Positions 34,559-45,744 of a DNA stretch of 64,000 bases are shown piece by piece. How positions within the stretch are numbered: position 1 is the first letter of the stretch; every line of letters begins with the position of its first letter. The notes below the pieces were generated by a model. That model saw only the letters and a program-made list of their open reading frames with translations. It had not been told where the DNA came from and made no database searches. The position numbers were made by a program, and so were the translations under genes. Origin of the DNA: Cryptomeria japonica (Eukaryota; Streptophyta; Pinopsida; Cupressales; Cupressaceae); contig NC_081408.1 of the NCBI RefSeq assembly GCF_030272615.1, positions 610,457,673 to 610,521,672 of the forward strand, written 5' to 3'.

Positions 34559-34978
34559 AAAAATGAGTTAAAACAAAATAAATTTGCTCTAATTAAAAGG
34601 AGCTTTAAAGTATACATCACATGGAAATGTGCCACAAAAACCTATATGTATTTGAACTGAAAATATGATTAACATAAACTTTAGGGCATGATGTAGAATA
34701 CTATTTTGTTTATTTCATATGGTCTTCTAGGTTACGAGCAATGGCTTACTATGAATTGGGATTAAGTAACATTGTTAGGCTTAGGAGCATCAAACAAACA
34801 AGCTGAATCATACTCATATAAAGGATATCCTTAAGTCAAGATATATATCACAAGCAGAAGCAGCAATTAAGTGATATATAAAATGATACTATTTCAAAAA
34901 TGGTACCAAATGTGATTTGGACATAAGACCCTAACATAGTTCTGGCTTTTGTTTTTTTATATTTTACCTGTTTTGCAG

Positions 34979-35088
34979 GAATTGGATGTTTACAATCTCT
35001 GACATCTCTAGCATTGCATGGGAATCAACTTTGTGAATTACCGGAAAGTTTAGCTCATTTGTCATCCCTACAAGAACTTTGGCTGCAA
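34979..35088 (+). CDS. LRR exon of another copy of the LRR gene
   Basis: 110 bases between a TTTTGCAG acceptor and a GTATGT donor. The open frame reads IGCLQSLTSLALHGNQ and CELPESLAHLSSLQELWL, one and a half LRR units with the LxxLxLxxNxLxxLP pattern. In order this exon would precede the exon at window start (LRR ending QELWLQ, then GNKLKSLP), so it is not the partner of the truncated 3' end to its left but the start side of a further tandem copy. The following exons are not found before 54 kb; retrotransposons occupy the region downstream, so the gene may be split or dead. Confidence 0.65.
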
Positions 35089-37134
35089 GTATGTCCAACT
35101 TTCTGATTCTTTTTTTTTTAAAAACGACTATAAACCTACTAAAGGCATGTAAAAACCAAGTTGTGTTTTCTGTATTTTGATTGGGCTAATCAAATTTTCT
35201 TAATTAAAAAATAAATTACTTTCTCACTAGAGAGTAATTCATACTTTAAATCACTGGACTCAAACTTTTTGATATAATGTGAAACATGGAAACAAACGAA
35301 TTAAAATCTACACCTATAATAAACTCTACTCACTATATAAGATTTTTGATTTTCAGATACACCCTTGACCGCTTTTTCATATCGATATGACAAGGTAGGG
35401 GACAACCAATAATAATTATGATATTATCAGCTTTTGCAATGTTACTTATAAGTTCAACCTTTATTAAAGCACAATTCCATATTATATGGCTTGATCGGTT
35501 TTGAAGAATTTGGTTTCCTCAATTAATAGAGTTTAAAAATCAGTATTCATTTTTCTTGAGGTATGACATAATAGATTATAATTATCATTTGATCCAAGAG
35601 GGTTAAGTAATATCATTTTATAAATTTTTTGGAACAAGAATATACAGTTGCCGACTAAATAAATAATTGGTATAATCTCTGGGTCAAGCATAATTGTCCT
35701 TGGCAGCACAATTAGCTCAAATCTACCAAACTTTCTCAAATCTTAGCTGTTTCTGATCATCAAGCTCTTCACTTGGGCAAGGTGAGAGCACACAGAGACT
35801 AGAATAAGGACAAAGAAAATAATCAACAAGATATTGATGGGTAGCCAATCAAATTATATTAATAATATCAAATCTGTTAATTGATCAATGCCAAAATGAT
35901 AGATAATGATATACAAATTCCGATCATGCCAAACTGGTAGATGACAAGCAAAAATGAATCAATGCCAAAATGACTGGCTATATCATTTGATTTTGATACA
36001 TGCCAAACTGGCTAATAATGATATGAAAATAAAATGGATCTAGTGGATAAACCTGGCGGGATCCTCTTATTGTGATGGTAGGGATATGACTCTGAATCAT
36101 CTAGGATCTTAGATCAAATAAAATCCAACTACTTATGGTAAACTGTCTGGTGATTGCAAAGTTGGTTTTATGTCAATATTTATATTCAAATTATTATTTT
36201 GTAAATTCTAATAAATTGACAAACAACATTCGGAAAGCTGATAATGAATTGGTACCTCTGAAAATAAGCTGAGTCTGAAACTGAAAGGTCAACATATATT
36301 GCTAGAAATTGAAATGGAGAATCCTAAAAGTTGTTCGGCCAAATTAGGAGAACAAATATGGATTAATCAAATTATTATAGCTGCTGATAATGAATTGGTA
36401 CCTCTGAAAAGAAGCTGAGTCTGAAACTGAATACTCAACATATATTGCTAAAAATTGAAATGGATGATCCTCAAAGTTGTTCAGCCAAATGAGGAGAACA
36501 AATATGGATTAATCAAATTATTATAGTTGCTATATGACAGTGTCTTGGTGCTCATATCAGTCAATAGTAGGTTGTGATTCTCTTAGGAACCCAGAGGCCT
36601 CCTTCCAAATGCAATGTACGGCCTTTTGAAAGATAGAAACCCAACTGTACAGCTAGTGCAAGGACAAAAAGAGGTTATGATCATAATTAAGTATTGTACG
36701 ACTAATAGGAACTATCATATTTATTTTGACTTAGTCACTAGTAATGCTCAAATGGTCTAGAATATTGGCCATAAATTGCTATAATCAGGCCTGAAAATTT
36801 GTGCATACTATTGGTAATTGTAGGGACCATGTAGGGGTTGTACAATGCTACAAACATCACAATTTTTTCCCCAAAAAGTGCAAATAGTACAAAGGTGCAG
36901 CCAGATGAACAATGGTACGACTATGTAGGGACCCAAAAACTTTTCTCAAAATCTGTAAATAGTACAAGGAGAGGTGCGGTGAAATGAACAGTTGTACGAC
37001 ACTCTAATTAGTTGAATTTCCTTATTGGTATGGCTTGCAGTGGAGGTGAAGACTCAACCAAAAACAACTGGAAAAAATGCAACAATTATTATATCACTTT
37101 TAAATTCAAACTAGAAATATTTAATTGTGGGAGC
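35089..37134. other. Probable intron/flank of the LRR copy, no gene seen
   Basis: AT-rich sequence. A TGCCAAA(A/C)TG word recurs four times between 35890 and 36010. A 145-bp tandem duplication lies at 36237-36525. GTACGAC with GCAAATAGTAC-type words repeats near 36880-37000. Confidence 0.4.
36237..36525 (+). repeat. ~145-bp tandem duplication
   Basis: GCTGATAATGAATTGGTACC... to AATCAAATTATTATAG occurs at about 36237-36380 and again at about 36383-36525 with a few percent difference. Confidence 0.9.
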
Positions 37135-37480
37135 TGTTATGATTAATCAATGTTGTATTAAACTATGGAGACAAAGTCTTCTTAAATAGATTTACAAAGA
37201 CAATGTTTCTAAATGAAACAATCGTGAACAAAAGACAGAAAAGGAAACTACCTAAAACAACTAAGACACCTAGATGACCATTAGAAATATTACAATATTT
37301 TAATATCCTCCCTTAATGGTCATCATGCTAACTACCAAGAGAAAAACAAAGAAGGCTGCCCGCTTCTTCTCAGAACATTTTGCGACATGAGCCAGGCACT
37401 GACCTTCCTAGAATTTGCAGAATTTTTGGATATCACCACAAATCATCACAAATCGTCCAACCAGATGTTGGGTAACAAAG
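37135..37480 (-). mobile_element. Copia 3' end with LTR (truncated, antisense)
   Basis: On the minus strand a purine tract (CATTAAGGGAGG, 37306-37317) precedes a ~170-bp LTR-like piece (37305-37135, ending TTAATCATAACA). The same purine tract precedes the Copia-C 3' LTR, so it is a related family. Copia-C probably inserted in its remains. Confidence 0.5.
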
Positions 37481-37596
37481 GTATCACTCCTTGTAGCCAG
37501 AGACACCGAGATGAAGATGAAACTGAAACCATGATTTTGAGGAAAAATCGACAAACCCTCAACAAACTTTTACAGATGAGCATGACGCCCTAAAAC

Positions 37597-37796
37597 TATT
37601 AGAATAATAATTTCTTATATTGTTAATGGTCAACTTAGGTTGTTAGATTTCATTAATGTATCTACAGTATTAGGTAGATAGAGGTAGGTAATATCATTAA
37701 TTTCTAGAGTGTCTTCTATTTCTATAAATTGTAATCTTTACCAGTTAATATGAACTAAGATATTTTACCAGTGAATCTGATTTTCACATGGTATCA
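37597..37796 (+). repeat. Copia-C 5' LTR (192 bp) and primer site
   Basis: Matches 53109-53296 (AATGGTCAACTTAGGTTG..., CTGATTTTCACA). Primer site TGGTATCAGAGC follows at 37789. Confidence 0.9.
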
Positions 37797-38594
37797 GAGC
37801 TAGGGCACGGAACCTGTTTTTCTCAGAAAAATCTGCATTTTTTTAACGACCTTGGGTTTTTGCAACTTCACCTAGGGTTATGATCCTCTGTTTCAAGGCA
37901 AATTTTTTTTTTGATCGCAGATTCTTGGTGGGTTTTTCGAAACCTCAACTGGGTCACCGTTAGATTTTTTTAGGTCTGCAGATTTTTTTTCGCCTAGGGT
38001 TTCTGCACATTTGAAACCTCAATTGGGTCACCATCAAATTTTTTTCGCCTAGGGTTTCTGCAACTTCGCCTAGGGTTTTGACCCTCTGTTTCAAGGTGAA
38101 TTTTTTTTCAGTTGCAGAATCATTGTGGGTTTTTCGAGAGCTCAACTGGATTGTTGTCGGATTTTTTTGGGTGCATTGTTTTCCATGCCTCATTTTTTGA
38201 GCTCGCTGATTTGACCCATCATTTTCAGAAAAATTATTTTGATTGCAGATTCTTTTTGGGTTTTTCACAAGGATTTTTGGGTCTTCGTCGGATTTTTCTG
38301 GGTCAATCGAAAATTTTACCTCGAAAAATGTGCTAGGGTTTTGAGATTATCTCCTTCATTTCAAGTCAGATTTTTTTTTATTTGCAGAATCTTTATGGGT
38401 TTTTTGAGATCTGAACTGGGTTGTCATCAGATTTTTCCAAGTCTTCTGAATTTTTTTTGTCTCGAAAACTGTGCCAGGGTTTCAATTTCTGGCTCTGAAT
38501 TCGACTTGCAAAAATTTGTTTCTAAAAACCCTCTGTTTTCATCCTCTGGTTTTCGTGCATTCGTGCCTTAACTAGTTTGACCTTGGGCTACGTG
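37797..38594 (+). repeat. Copia-C leader with internal repeats
   Basis: Long untranslated leader made of diverged repeats of CGCCTAGGGTTTCTGCA / TCTGTTTCAAGG / GGGTTTTTCGA type units, six or so rounds. Open frames here only follow the repeats. Confidence 0.7.
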
Positions 38595-39430
38595 ATGGCA
38601 TCGCTGACGGACATTATGCTCGAATGCAGCCAAAAGTTCAATGGCCACAACTACAACACTTGGAAGCAGCGTATGTTGGCGATTTTGGAGTACGGATGTC
38701 TTGATGCAGTTGTTCTAGGCACGTTTGAACGTCCAAACACTGTCGGAAAAGATTAGGACAAATGGGATGAGCGCAACCGGGAAGCCGTCATGCTCATCAA
38801 ACTCTTTGTTACTAATGAGCAGCTACCTCAGGTACTGTCCGACAAAACTGCGAAGGAAATATGGGATCATCTGAAGAGTCTTCATGAAACCTCTGACAAG
38901 AGTAGAGCGTTCTTTCTTAAGAATATGCTCTTCACGATCATGATGGATGAGAAAACATCATTCAGGAGCATCTGACAAAGATCAAGGATATTCGCGACCA
39001 GCTGGAAGCTATTGGTCGAAAAATGGAGGAAGAAGATATGGTGATCATTACTCTGAAGAGTCTCCCATGCTCGTAAGAGCATTTCATCGAAACACTCAAT
39101 ATCACTTCCACTGACGTCGATTTGAAGTTTTCCGATCTTTGTAACAAGCTTTTACAGCAAGATCAGTGGCGATGACAGTTTGGAAGCAATACTAGTTCTC
39201 CCTCCACCGAGCAAGCGTTCTTTGCCAAATCTTCTGCTAAGAACAAAGGGAAGGCTCAATCTTCTCAGCCGAAAGGCTCTGGTTCTTCTTAGGACAGCAA
39301 GAAGAAGAGGAACGTTCAGTGCAATTATTGTCACGAGTTTGGTCACATGAAGGCCGAGTGTCGGATTCGATTGGCTTTTGAACAAAAGAAGCAGGGAGGG
39401 TCTCAACAAAAGGCAAACATCGTAGAGCAC
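38595..39430 (+). pseudogene. Copia-C gag (broken)
   Basis: ATG at 38595 (MASLTDIMLECSQKFNG, then NYNTWKQRML). TAG after VGKD near 38754, a frameshift near 38967, and further in-frame stops near 39074, 39173, 39292 and 39438. A CCHC knuckle (CNYCHEFGHMKAEC) is intact near 39320. The same gag type is found in decayed form in Copia-E at both ends of Gypsy-H. Confidence 0.85.
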
Positions 39431-42104
39431 TTTGAGTAGAAAGAATCTGCATTCTATGCTTTTATGGCCAAGAGAACAACAGATCTAGTCCACTCTTCTA
39501 CGTGGTATATTGATTCAGGGGCTTCACGACATTTTACTCATCGTCAGGATTGGTTCACGAAATTTGAACCATTCTCAGATTCAGTCATCTTCGAAGGAGG
39601 AGAAGAGTACACAGTTGCTGGTAAGGGCACTGTCCAGATTCACTCAAGAGTTAGAAATTTAATTTTTCTTGATGTCTACTATGTTCCAGGCATGGAACAT
39701 AATCTCCTCTTCGTCAGTCAGATCATGAGGCATTCTCCTCAATTAGATGTTGTCTTCAGTTCGTCCATCTGCAGCATCGTTGATAGGGAGACTCGTACTA
39801 CAATCACTATGGGACTTGAAGATCATGGTTTGTATAGACTTGCTGATTCCGATGATTCTCAAGAGCATGCTTTGGTTGCTAGGAGTACATCCATCAGAAC
39901 ACTTTGGCATCAACGTTATAGGCACATAAACGTGCACTATCTCTCTCAGTTATATCAGGAGGGTTTGGTTGCTGGTTTACTTGAGATCCAACCTCAAAAT
40001 CATGGAGTTTGTGCAGCCTGTCAAGCAGCATTGGACACCATTCTCAGATGGTGATTCTTGGCGAGCCTCCAAGGTCCTTGAGTTGGTTCACGCTGATGTA
40101 TGTGGGCCAATGAACACTCCATCTCTTATTGGTTGCAGGTACTTCTTGTTATTTGTTGACGATTTTAGTCGTAAAATGTGGGTGTATTTTTTGAGAAATA
40201 AATCAAATGTGTTCAGTACATTTTAGCAGTTTAAGGCCTTAGTTGAGAAATAATCCGGTTCTCAGATTGTCACTCTAAGGTCAGATAATGAGGGGGAGTT
40301 TTGTTCCAACGACTTCTCTACATTTTGTGCTACACATGGCATTAAACACCAACTCACCACAGCATACACCCTTCAGCAGAATGGTGCCGTTGAACGTAGA
40401 AATCACACCATTACTGAAATGGCTTGTCCTATGATAGAGCATCACAATGTTCCTAAGAAATACTGGGCTGAAGCAGTTTACACTATAGTCTACCTCCTGA
40501 ATCGGTCACCTACCCATGCCGTCAAGAAGATGACTCCTGAAGAAGCCCGGTCAGGACGCAAGCCTAAAGTGGGCCATTTGAAAGTCTTCGGTTCTACGGC
40601 TCATGTATGGATTCTAGATGCTAAGCATGCTAAGCTGGATTCAAAGAGCCAAACACTTATGTTTATTGGTTACAACAACAACCACAAGGCCTACAGGTTG
40701 ATTGATGTGGAGACAGATCGTCTCATTTTCAGTTGTGATGTTGTGGTTGATGAGACTACTGGTCCATTTATGCCTTCTACTACTCCTATTCCTGTGACTC
40801 CGTCTATGAAGACTCTTGATGTTGGTGTTCATCTTCATCTTGGTTCCCATGATGGGAGGGCTTCAGAGCATTCTGACTTTGAAGATGAGGAATCTACCGA
40901 TCCAACACCACCTGATTTGTCACAGGATTTGCATCCAGATGACTTTGTTTCAGAAACTCTAGGGAATGTTGTTCCTCCAATGCTAGATGTTGGTACTTCT
41001 ACCCTCAGGCCATAATGGTGGGCCAAGACTATAGGAGATCTTCGTGATGATGAACTTCTTGAGGATAGAGCAGTTCGCCGCAAGAGAAAGCAACAAAATA
41101 CAGTCAACTTTGCACTTATGGCCAACATCCACAACATCCATGAGCCCCAGACATATTCCGCGGCTAAAGGCATTCCTGAGTGGGAAAAGGCTATGAAGAC
41201 AGAATACCATAGTCTTCTGAAGAATAACACTTGGGTTCTTTCTGATTTGCCTCCAGGGACGATACCTATCAGCTGTAAATGGGTTTACAAAGTCGAGTAT
41301 CATGCAGATGGCACTTTGGATAAGTACAACGCCAGATTGGTTGCTCGGGGCTTTACACAGCGGGAGGGCATTGACTACAAGGAGACTTTTGCTCCTACTG
41401 CCAAGATGAGTACCATTCGTCTTCTTCTTGCCATTGCAGCTCAGTTTGGATGGAAACTTCACCAGATGGATGTTAAGAGTGCATTCCTCAATAGTGAGTT
41501 GTAAGAAGTTTATATGACTCAACCTCTTGGCTTCAAATTTCTTAGTAAGGAACATTGGGTTTGCAGATTGGTAAAAGCACCCTCTATGGCCTGAAGCAAG
41601 CCCCTCGGGCTTGGTATTTCAAGATTGATCAGTATTTGGTTGAACATGGTTTTCAGCGCAGCCCCTTTGACACTAATCTGTATGTCAAACTCTTCGGTGT
41701 TGATATCCATTTTCTTGTTGTCTATGTGGATGACTTGATCATTACTGGCAATTCAGCACATTTGATCACAGCCATCCAACAGGACTTGTGCCAAGCTTTT
41801 GACATGACAGATTTGGGGCTTCTCCATTACTGCTTAGGTGTCGAAGTGTGGCAGACTGGTGACAGTATCTTTATTTCACAGTCCAAGAATGCCCGTAGTT
41901 TGCTTGACAAGTTTCGAATGCAAGATTGTAAACCTGCTTCCACACCAATGGAGAAAGGGCTGAAGTTATTAGCCAAGTCTGATTCACCTGCAATAGATGA
42001 AATCGAATTCAGGCAACTAGTAGGCAGCCTCATCAACCTCACTACCACTAGACCTGACATTTGTTTTGCTGTCAGCTACATCTTTCGCTTCATGATAGCC
42101 CCAA
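39431..42104 (+). pseudogene. Copia-C protease, integrase and RT (broken)
   Basis: Protease STWYIDSGASRHFTHRQ at 39490. Integrase: LWHQRYRHIN, then a frameshift near 40030, HADVCGPM and VDDFSRKMWVYF, a stop near 40228, SDNEGEFC, and VERRNHTITEMA. RT: WVYKVEYHADG, QMDVKSAFLN, a stop TAA after NSEL at 41502-41504, a frame change near 41555, and YVDDLIITG intact near 41728. Reading ends in RPDICFAVSY at 42055-42085, where Gypsy-G cuts in at 42105; the frame resumes at 52531. Confidence 0.85.
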
Positions 42105-42382
42105 TGTTTACCTCACTGGGTAAACAGGAAGAATACAAGAATCGAACAGCAATGCACAATGCAACCACAAAAGAAGTACCAGAATAAGTCTGCCATTAAT
42201 GTCAGAAGATGTTCATATTATAATCTGTCTCCAATATTACATGCCCTCCAACACCCGGAGGTGGTACAATATATGACAGCCGAAGGGGTGCGACACAACC
42301 GTCGCGACTCCAACTACCTACCCGTCGGCTAACTAACTATTGATAATTAACATTACTAACTATACACTTTTTCCCGATAACA
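42105..42382 (-). repeat. Gypsy-G 3' LTR (278 bp)
   Basis: TGTTTACCTCACTGGG to CCCGATAACA on +. Differs from 52248-52525 at four bases. Confidence 0.95.
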
Positions 42383-42404
42383 TCATCCCCCCCAAAAAAA
42401 GAAG
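42383..42404 (-). promoter_or_regulatory. Gypsy-G polypurine tract
   Basis: On the minus strand TTTTTTTGGGGGGG sits just before the 3' LTR start TGTTATCGGG; plus-strand primer site. It fixes the element's direction. Confidence 0.8.
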
Positions 42405-42462
42405 TCGTCTCCGACGACTAACAACAAAATGGAGACAATGCATATATACACCCAAACCAAAG

Positions 42463-44087
42463 TCAAGGATGGGGCTGAGGAAGCGTCCTTGAAGTTGAAG
42501 GCTGAGATGCGGGTGTCTGGGCCGCCAGGCGGGTGCGGAGCTCATAGACCTGCTGGGTGCGTGCTGCCACATCCCGCTCTGCCACCAACACCTTCTCTAA
42601 GGCCGTCTTCACCATAAGCGCAACCTCCAGTAGCTCCTTCTCCTTGGTATCGGCGGACTCTGTCATGCGAACCAACTGAGCCTGAACAACATCTAACTCT
42701 TGCTGGACGAGACTCCGCGCACTCTGCTCCTCCGAAAGACGGGTGTCCACCGCAACCTTCTCTGCGCGGGCTGTCTCAAGCTGTGCTACCAACTGTGATC
42801 TCTCGGCTGCCCACGAGGCTTGTTGTCTGGCCATGTCCTGCTCTAACTCAACTCGAGCAGCCTCGCGAACCGCAGACTCATGCTGCGTCTGGCGTAAGGC
42901 ATAGTAGGCTTCCCTGTAAACCTGCTCAATCTCCCGGACGAGAGTCGTCACCCTACTCTCCACGACGGGCTGAGGCACACTCCAAGCCTCCAACATTGCA
43001 TCCGTCTGGATAACTGGCCACCCTCGTGCCTCAAAACATGAAGTGAAAGCTGCGGGACAGCCGTCTCGCATAAACTGGAGGACCTGCTCTAATTCCTCCA
43101 CAACCTGCTGCAGAGCTCGTGTCTGAGCCGCGGCCACCACTCGCCGACCCCTCGTCACCATATCTGCCAAGTAAACCTCAATATCCTCCCCATCCAGCCC
43201 CGATGTAGGTACAGGAAGCCCACGTGGTAACTCAAAAGTCTCCTCAGGGACCACACCTGTTGCATCCTGCTGGCACAATGGTGTCTCCCCCGCCCCCTCA
43301 AGTATAGCAGTCGCCTGCTCTGGGCCGGTAGGAACACCCTCTCCAGTCACCTGTCCCTCATCTGGTGCCTGTGTCTCCGCCGAGGAATCCTCCAGATCCA
43401 CCACCTCAGTGGGAGGCTCTCGCCGAGGTGAGAATACAGCTGCTCCTATGGGTGGCATCACTGTCATCTGGAATCTCCAGGTCAGCCAACTCCCCATAGC
43501 CGCCACCGATGGAGCTGCACTCAACACCTCCGACCCTCTCTCCCCCTCGGAACCATGTCCTGCGATAGGCTCCTCCAACAAGGAGGCAGCAATCGTCACC
43601 ACTGCCTCGGATCCCACAACGTCCAGTCGCACCTGAGGCTCCGTCTCAACCATCTCCTCTGCCACGCCTCCCTGCGGTGGACCACATGACTCCGCCCTGC
43701 TGTCAGTACATGCCTCTGCGGGAGTCGGTCCTGCGGCTGGTGCACGAGCTTGCTGCGGTGGTATGGCGGAAGGTGATGCGGCCGGCTACATGGGCCCGAG
43801 TGTAACGGGTGTGCGGCTCTGCCCAAATGCCGGAATCGAAGTACTGCCCACTGAGGACCCCACAAGTGTGCCAAGTGGGAGTGTGGGTGGTGCAAACAAC
43901 ACTCGCTCTCCGGCGGGCTCCATCCTCCCCTCGTCTGTGGCCCGACTGCTACTGTCCTCCTCATCCTCCTCATCCTCCGAATCCTGTGCACTGCTAGAAG
44001 TTTCTCGCCCACTATCAGATCTGCTGCTGAGGTGGTCTCTAATATCCTTTTCCGCTTCGCGGAAGAGTGTCCAATGTCTAGGTGTCT
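42463..44087 (-). pseudogene. Gypsy-G additional ORF, second part (coiled coil)
   Basis: An open minus frame from the end of 44088-45008 to about 42463, with one in-frame TAG at 43786-43788. First comes an acidic Ser-rich patch (SEDEEDEEDSSS), then Pro-rich sequence, then a coiled coil of some 200 residues (ELEQVLQFM, REIEQVYREAYYALR, REAARVELEQDMARQ, LVAQLETARAEK, KEKELLEVALMVKTALEKV). Because this frame is already open across the stop of the preceding ORF near 44090-44100, the two pieces look like one protein split by a frameshift. I do not recognise the function. Confidence 0.65.
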
Positions 44088-45008
44088 CTAGTGCATGATA
44101 GGAGGCTCACCGTCTGCCAAAGGTCCCTGCGGCCGTACCTCCAACTCGGCCTCTGGCACAACCTCCCGCGTGGCCTCTAAAAACAGTCCAATGGCATACT
44201 GGGGCAGGAAAAACGTGCGATGCTCCATCATCAAGAATGCGCACATCCGCTCTGATAACAAGGTAGCCCAATCATACACGACACCGTTCAGTAACCCGTT
44301 CATCAATACGATCTGTGGCAGAGTGATGTCTGATGCCCTACCCGACCCTGTCAACCTGCTTTTGATGACGTCCATTATGCACCGCCAATGACCCTCTGCG
44401 ACAAAGGACCTACGCATCCCTCGACCCTTCGTGGCATCAACAATGCTCTCCAACTCTGCTGGGGTCAAGTCTCGGGATACTTGTGTAATCCAATGTTCCT
44501 TTTCCTCCTGTGTCATCTTCTTAGCCTTCAAGTCCACTTTCTTGCCATGTATGCCCGGGATGCCAAACACTCTAGTGAAATCTGCAGGTTTGAAGGATAT
44601 GGTGATATCCTTCCCAAGGTACTCGAACGTACTCGTCCGTGAGTGGCTATCAAAGGTATCAACCATGTATCGTAATGCTCCCACGTACTCGCGGATAGCG
44701 AACACAGGCATCCGGATAGCCCATTCTACCCCTGCTTTGCGGAGACTCGTCTTCACCAAATCATCATCCGGCGTCTCCTGCCACCATTTCCGACATTCCA
44801 CCCCATTCAATCCTTCAAAGGTGATACTCTGTGAAGTCAAGGTGTTCTTCCCTCGTGCAGCATGCTGCTGTGGTGTCTTTTTCTTCTGCCTGGCGTCCAT
44901 TGTGCCACTTGCTGTTCGAACACCCGAAGGAAGAATATGTGTATCCGGCCTCCTATGGCTGCTATCCTGCAACTGTTTTTTCCAATTCCTTTTTCCCGCA
45001 GACTCCAT
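44088..45008 (-). CDS. Gypsy-G additional ORF, first part (PMD-like)
   Basis: Minus-strand ORF from ATG 45008 (MESAGKRNWKKQLQ), about 306 codons, stop TAG at 44088-44090. A basic start is followed by a globular region (WWQETPDDDLVKTSLRKAG, YLGKDITISFKPADFTRVFG, LPQIVLMNGLLNGVVYDW). The pattern recalls the plant mobile domain / transposon-associated proteins of Tat-type additional ORFs; this is by eye and tentative. It is not an enzyme I recognise. It starts 150 bases from the TATA of the oppositely directed MIF gene. Confidence 0.65.
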   Translation of the reverse strand: MESAGKRNWKKQLQDSSHRRPDTHILPSGVRTASGTMDARQKKKTPQQHAARGKNTLTSQSITFEGLNGVECRKWWQETPDDDLVKTSLRKAGVEWAIRMPVFAIREYVGALRYMVDTFDSHSRTSTFEYLGKDITISFKPADFTRVFGIPGIHGKKVDLKAKKMTQEEKEHWITQVSRDLTPAELESIVDATKGRGMRRSFVAEGHWRCIMDVIKSRLTGSGRASDITLPQIVLMNGLLNGVVYDWATLLSERMCAFLMMEHRTFFLPQYAIGLFLEATREVVPEAELEVRPQGPLADGEPPIMH

Positions 45009-45157
45009 TACTACTACCTGGTACCCACTTCTTGATTTTGCCTTGTCGAACGAAAAGCACCTAACTACCTCCTGGCAGGTAGGCCGTACGGCGGTAATCC
45101 CCAACTACCTCCGGCTAGTAAAAAGCTGAGCAAAAGTCCTCTTGTCCACCTCCTGCA

Positions 45158-45198
45158 CTATATATATCTCCGCCTATATTTGTGAACACCGCACGGTA
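45158..45198 (+). promoter_or_regulatory. Candidate promoter of the MIF gene
   Basis: CTATATATATC at 45158-45168 is a good plant TATA box on + about 155 bases before the first in-frame ATG of MIF. ACACCGCACGGTA (45186-45198) follows; its exact reverse complement lies 3' of the gene at 46023-46035. In the element's own direction this sequence lies between pol and the additional ORF. Confidence 0.5.
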
Positions 45199-45321
45199 GC
45201 CTCTTGCTCTATCTTCTGTGTACAGTCAGAGGTAAATTTCAACATCAAGACAATATTAACAGCTTCGGCACAAACAGATCACAAAGGAAAATATAGCTTG
45301 TTTCACAAAGGACACGATGAC

Positions 45322-45744
45322 ATGCTGCACTGCCTTGCCACAGCAAGCTCATCCTTCATCTCCCACACAAGGTTATGGGTTCCCAGAACGAGGAAGCCTG
45401 CATTCGACCCTAACAGCCCTTTTGTAAACCCAGCGGCCCCCCCGTCCAGGTTGCAGGTTTATGAGTTTAATGAAAAGGATGTGAAGAGCGAGAGGAATTG
45501 TTCAGGGGCTGAAAATGCTGTTAACCGGCATAAGACCGTCCGCTACAGGGAGTGCCTGAAGAATCATGCGGCTAGCATAGGGTCACATGCCGTAGACGGG
45601 TGTGGGGAGTTTATGGCGGGCGAGGACGAAGAAGAGGCGCTGAAATGCCAGGCGTGTGGGTGTCACAGGAACTTCCACAGGCGCGAGGTGGATGGCACGT
45701 GGTCGTATGGGGGCCTGGTTAGGCCCTTCGCGGCTTTTTTGTAA
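45322..45744 (+). CDS. MIF: MIF: mini zinc finger (ZF-HD dimerisation domain) protein
   Basis: 140 codons from the first in-frame ATG, 45322 ([12 protein letters not shown]), to TAA 45742-45744; the frame is open back to 45142 but without an ATG. Residues 73-123 are a complete ZF-HD domain: [41 protein letters not shown], with all Cys and His ligands. There is no homeodomain: 17 residues after the domain the protein ends ([11 protein letters not shown]). That is the MIF layout. MIF proteins are plant-only and bind ZF-HD homeodomain factors, blocking their activity. The gene has no intron, as usual for MIF. It lies antisense inside Gypsy-G. An upstream ATG at 45317 in another frame could lower translation. 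The extended N-terminus is less certain than the domain. Confidence 0.85.
   Translation: MLHCLATASSSFISHTRLWVPRTRKPAFDPNSPFVNPAAPPSRLQVYEFNEKDVKSERNCSGAENAVNRHKTVRYRECLKNHAASIGSHAVDGCGEFMAGEDEEEALKCQACGCHRNFHRREVDGTWSYGGLVRPFAAFL

Noticed and set aside
42463-45129. Long + strand open frames such as 44431-45129 opposite the additional ORF
   Set aside because: They mirror the minus-strand coding bias of Gypsy-G and show no domain. Only MIF has a recognised domain on +.
45142-45321. MIF start at 45142
   Set aside because: The codon is TTG and the TATA box would lie inside the coding part; the first in-frame ATG is 45322.
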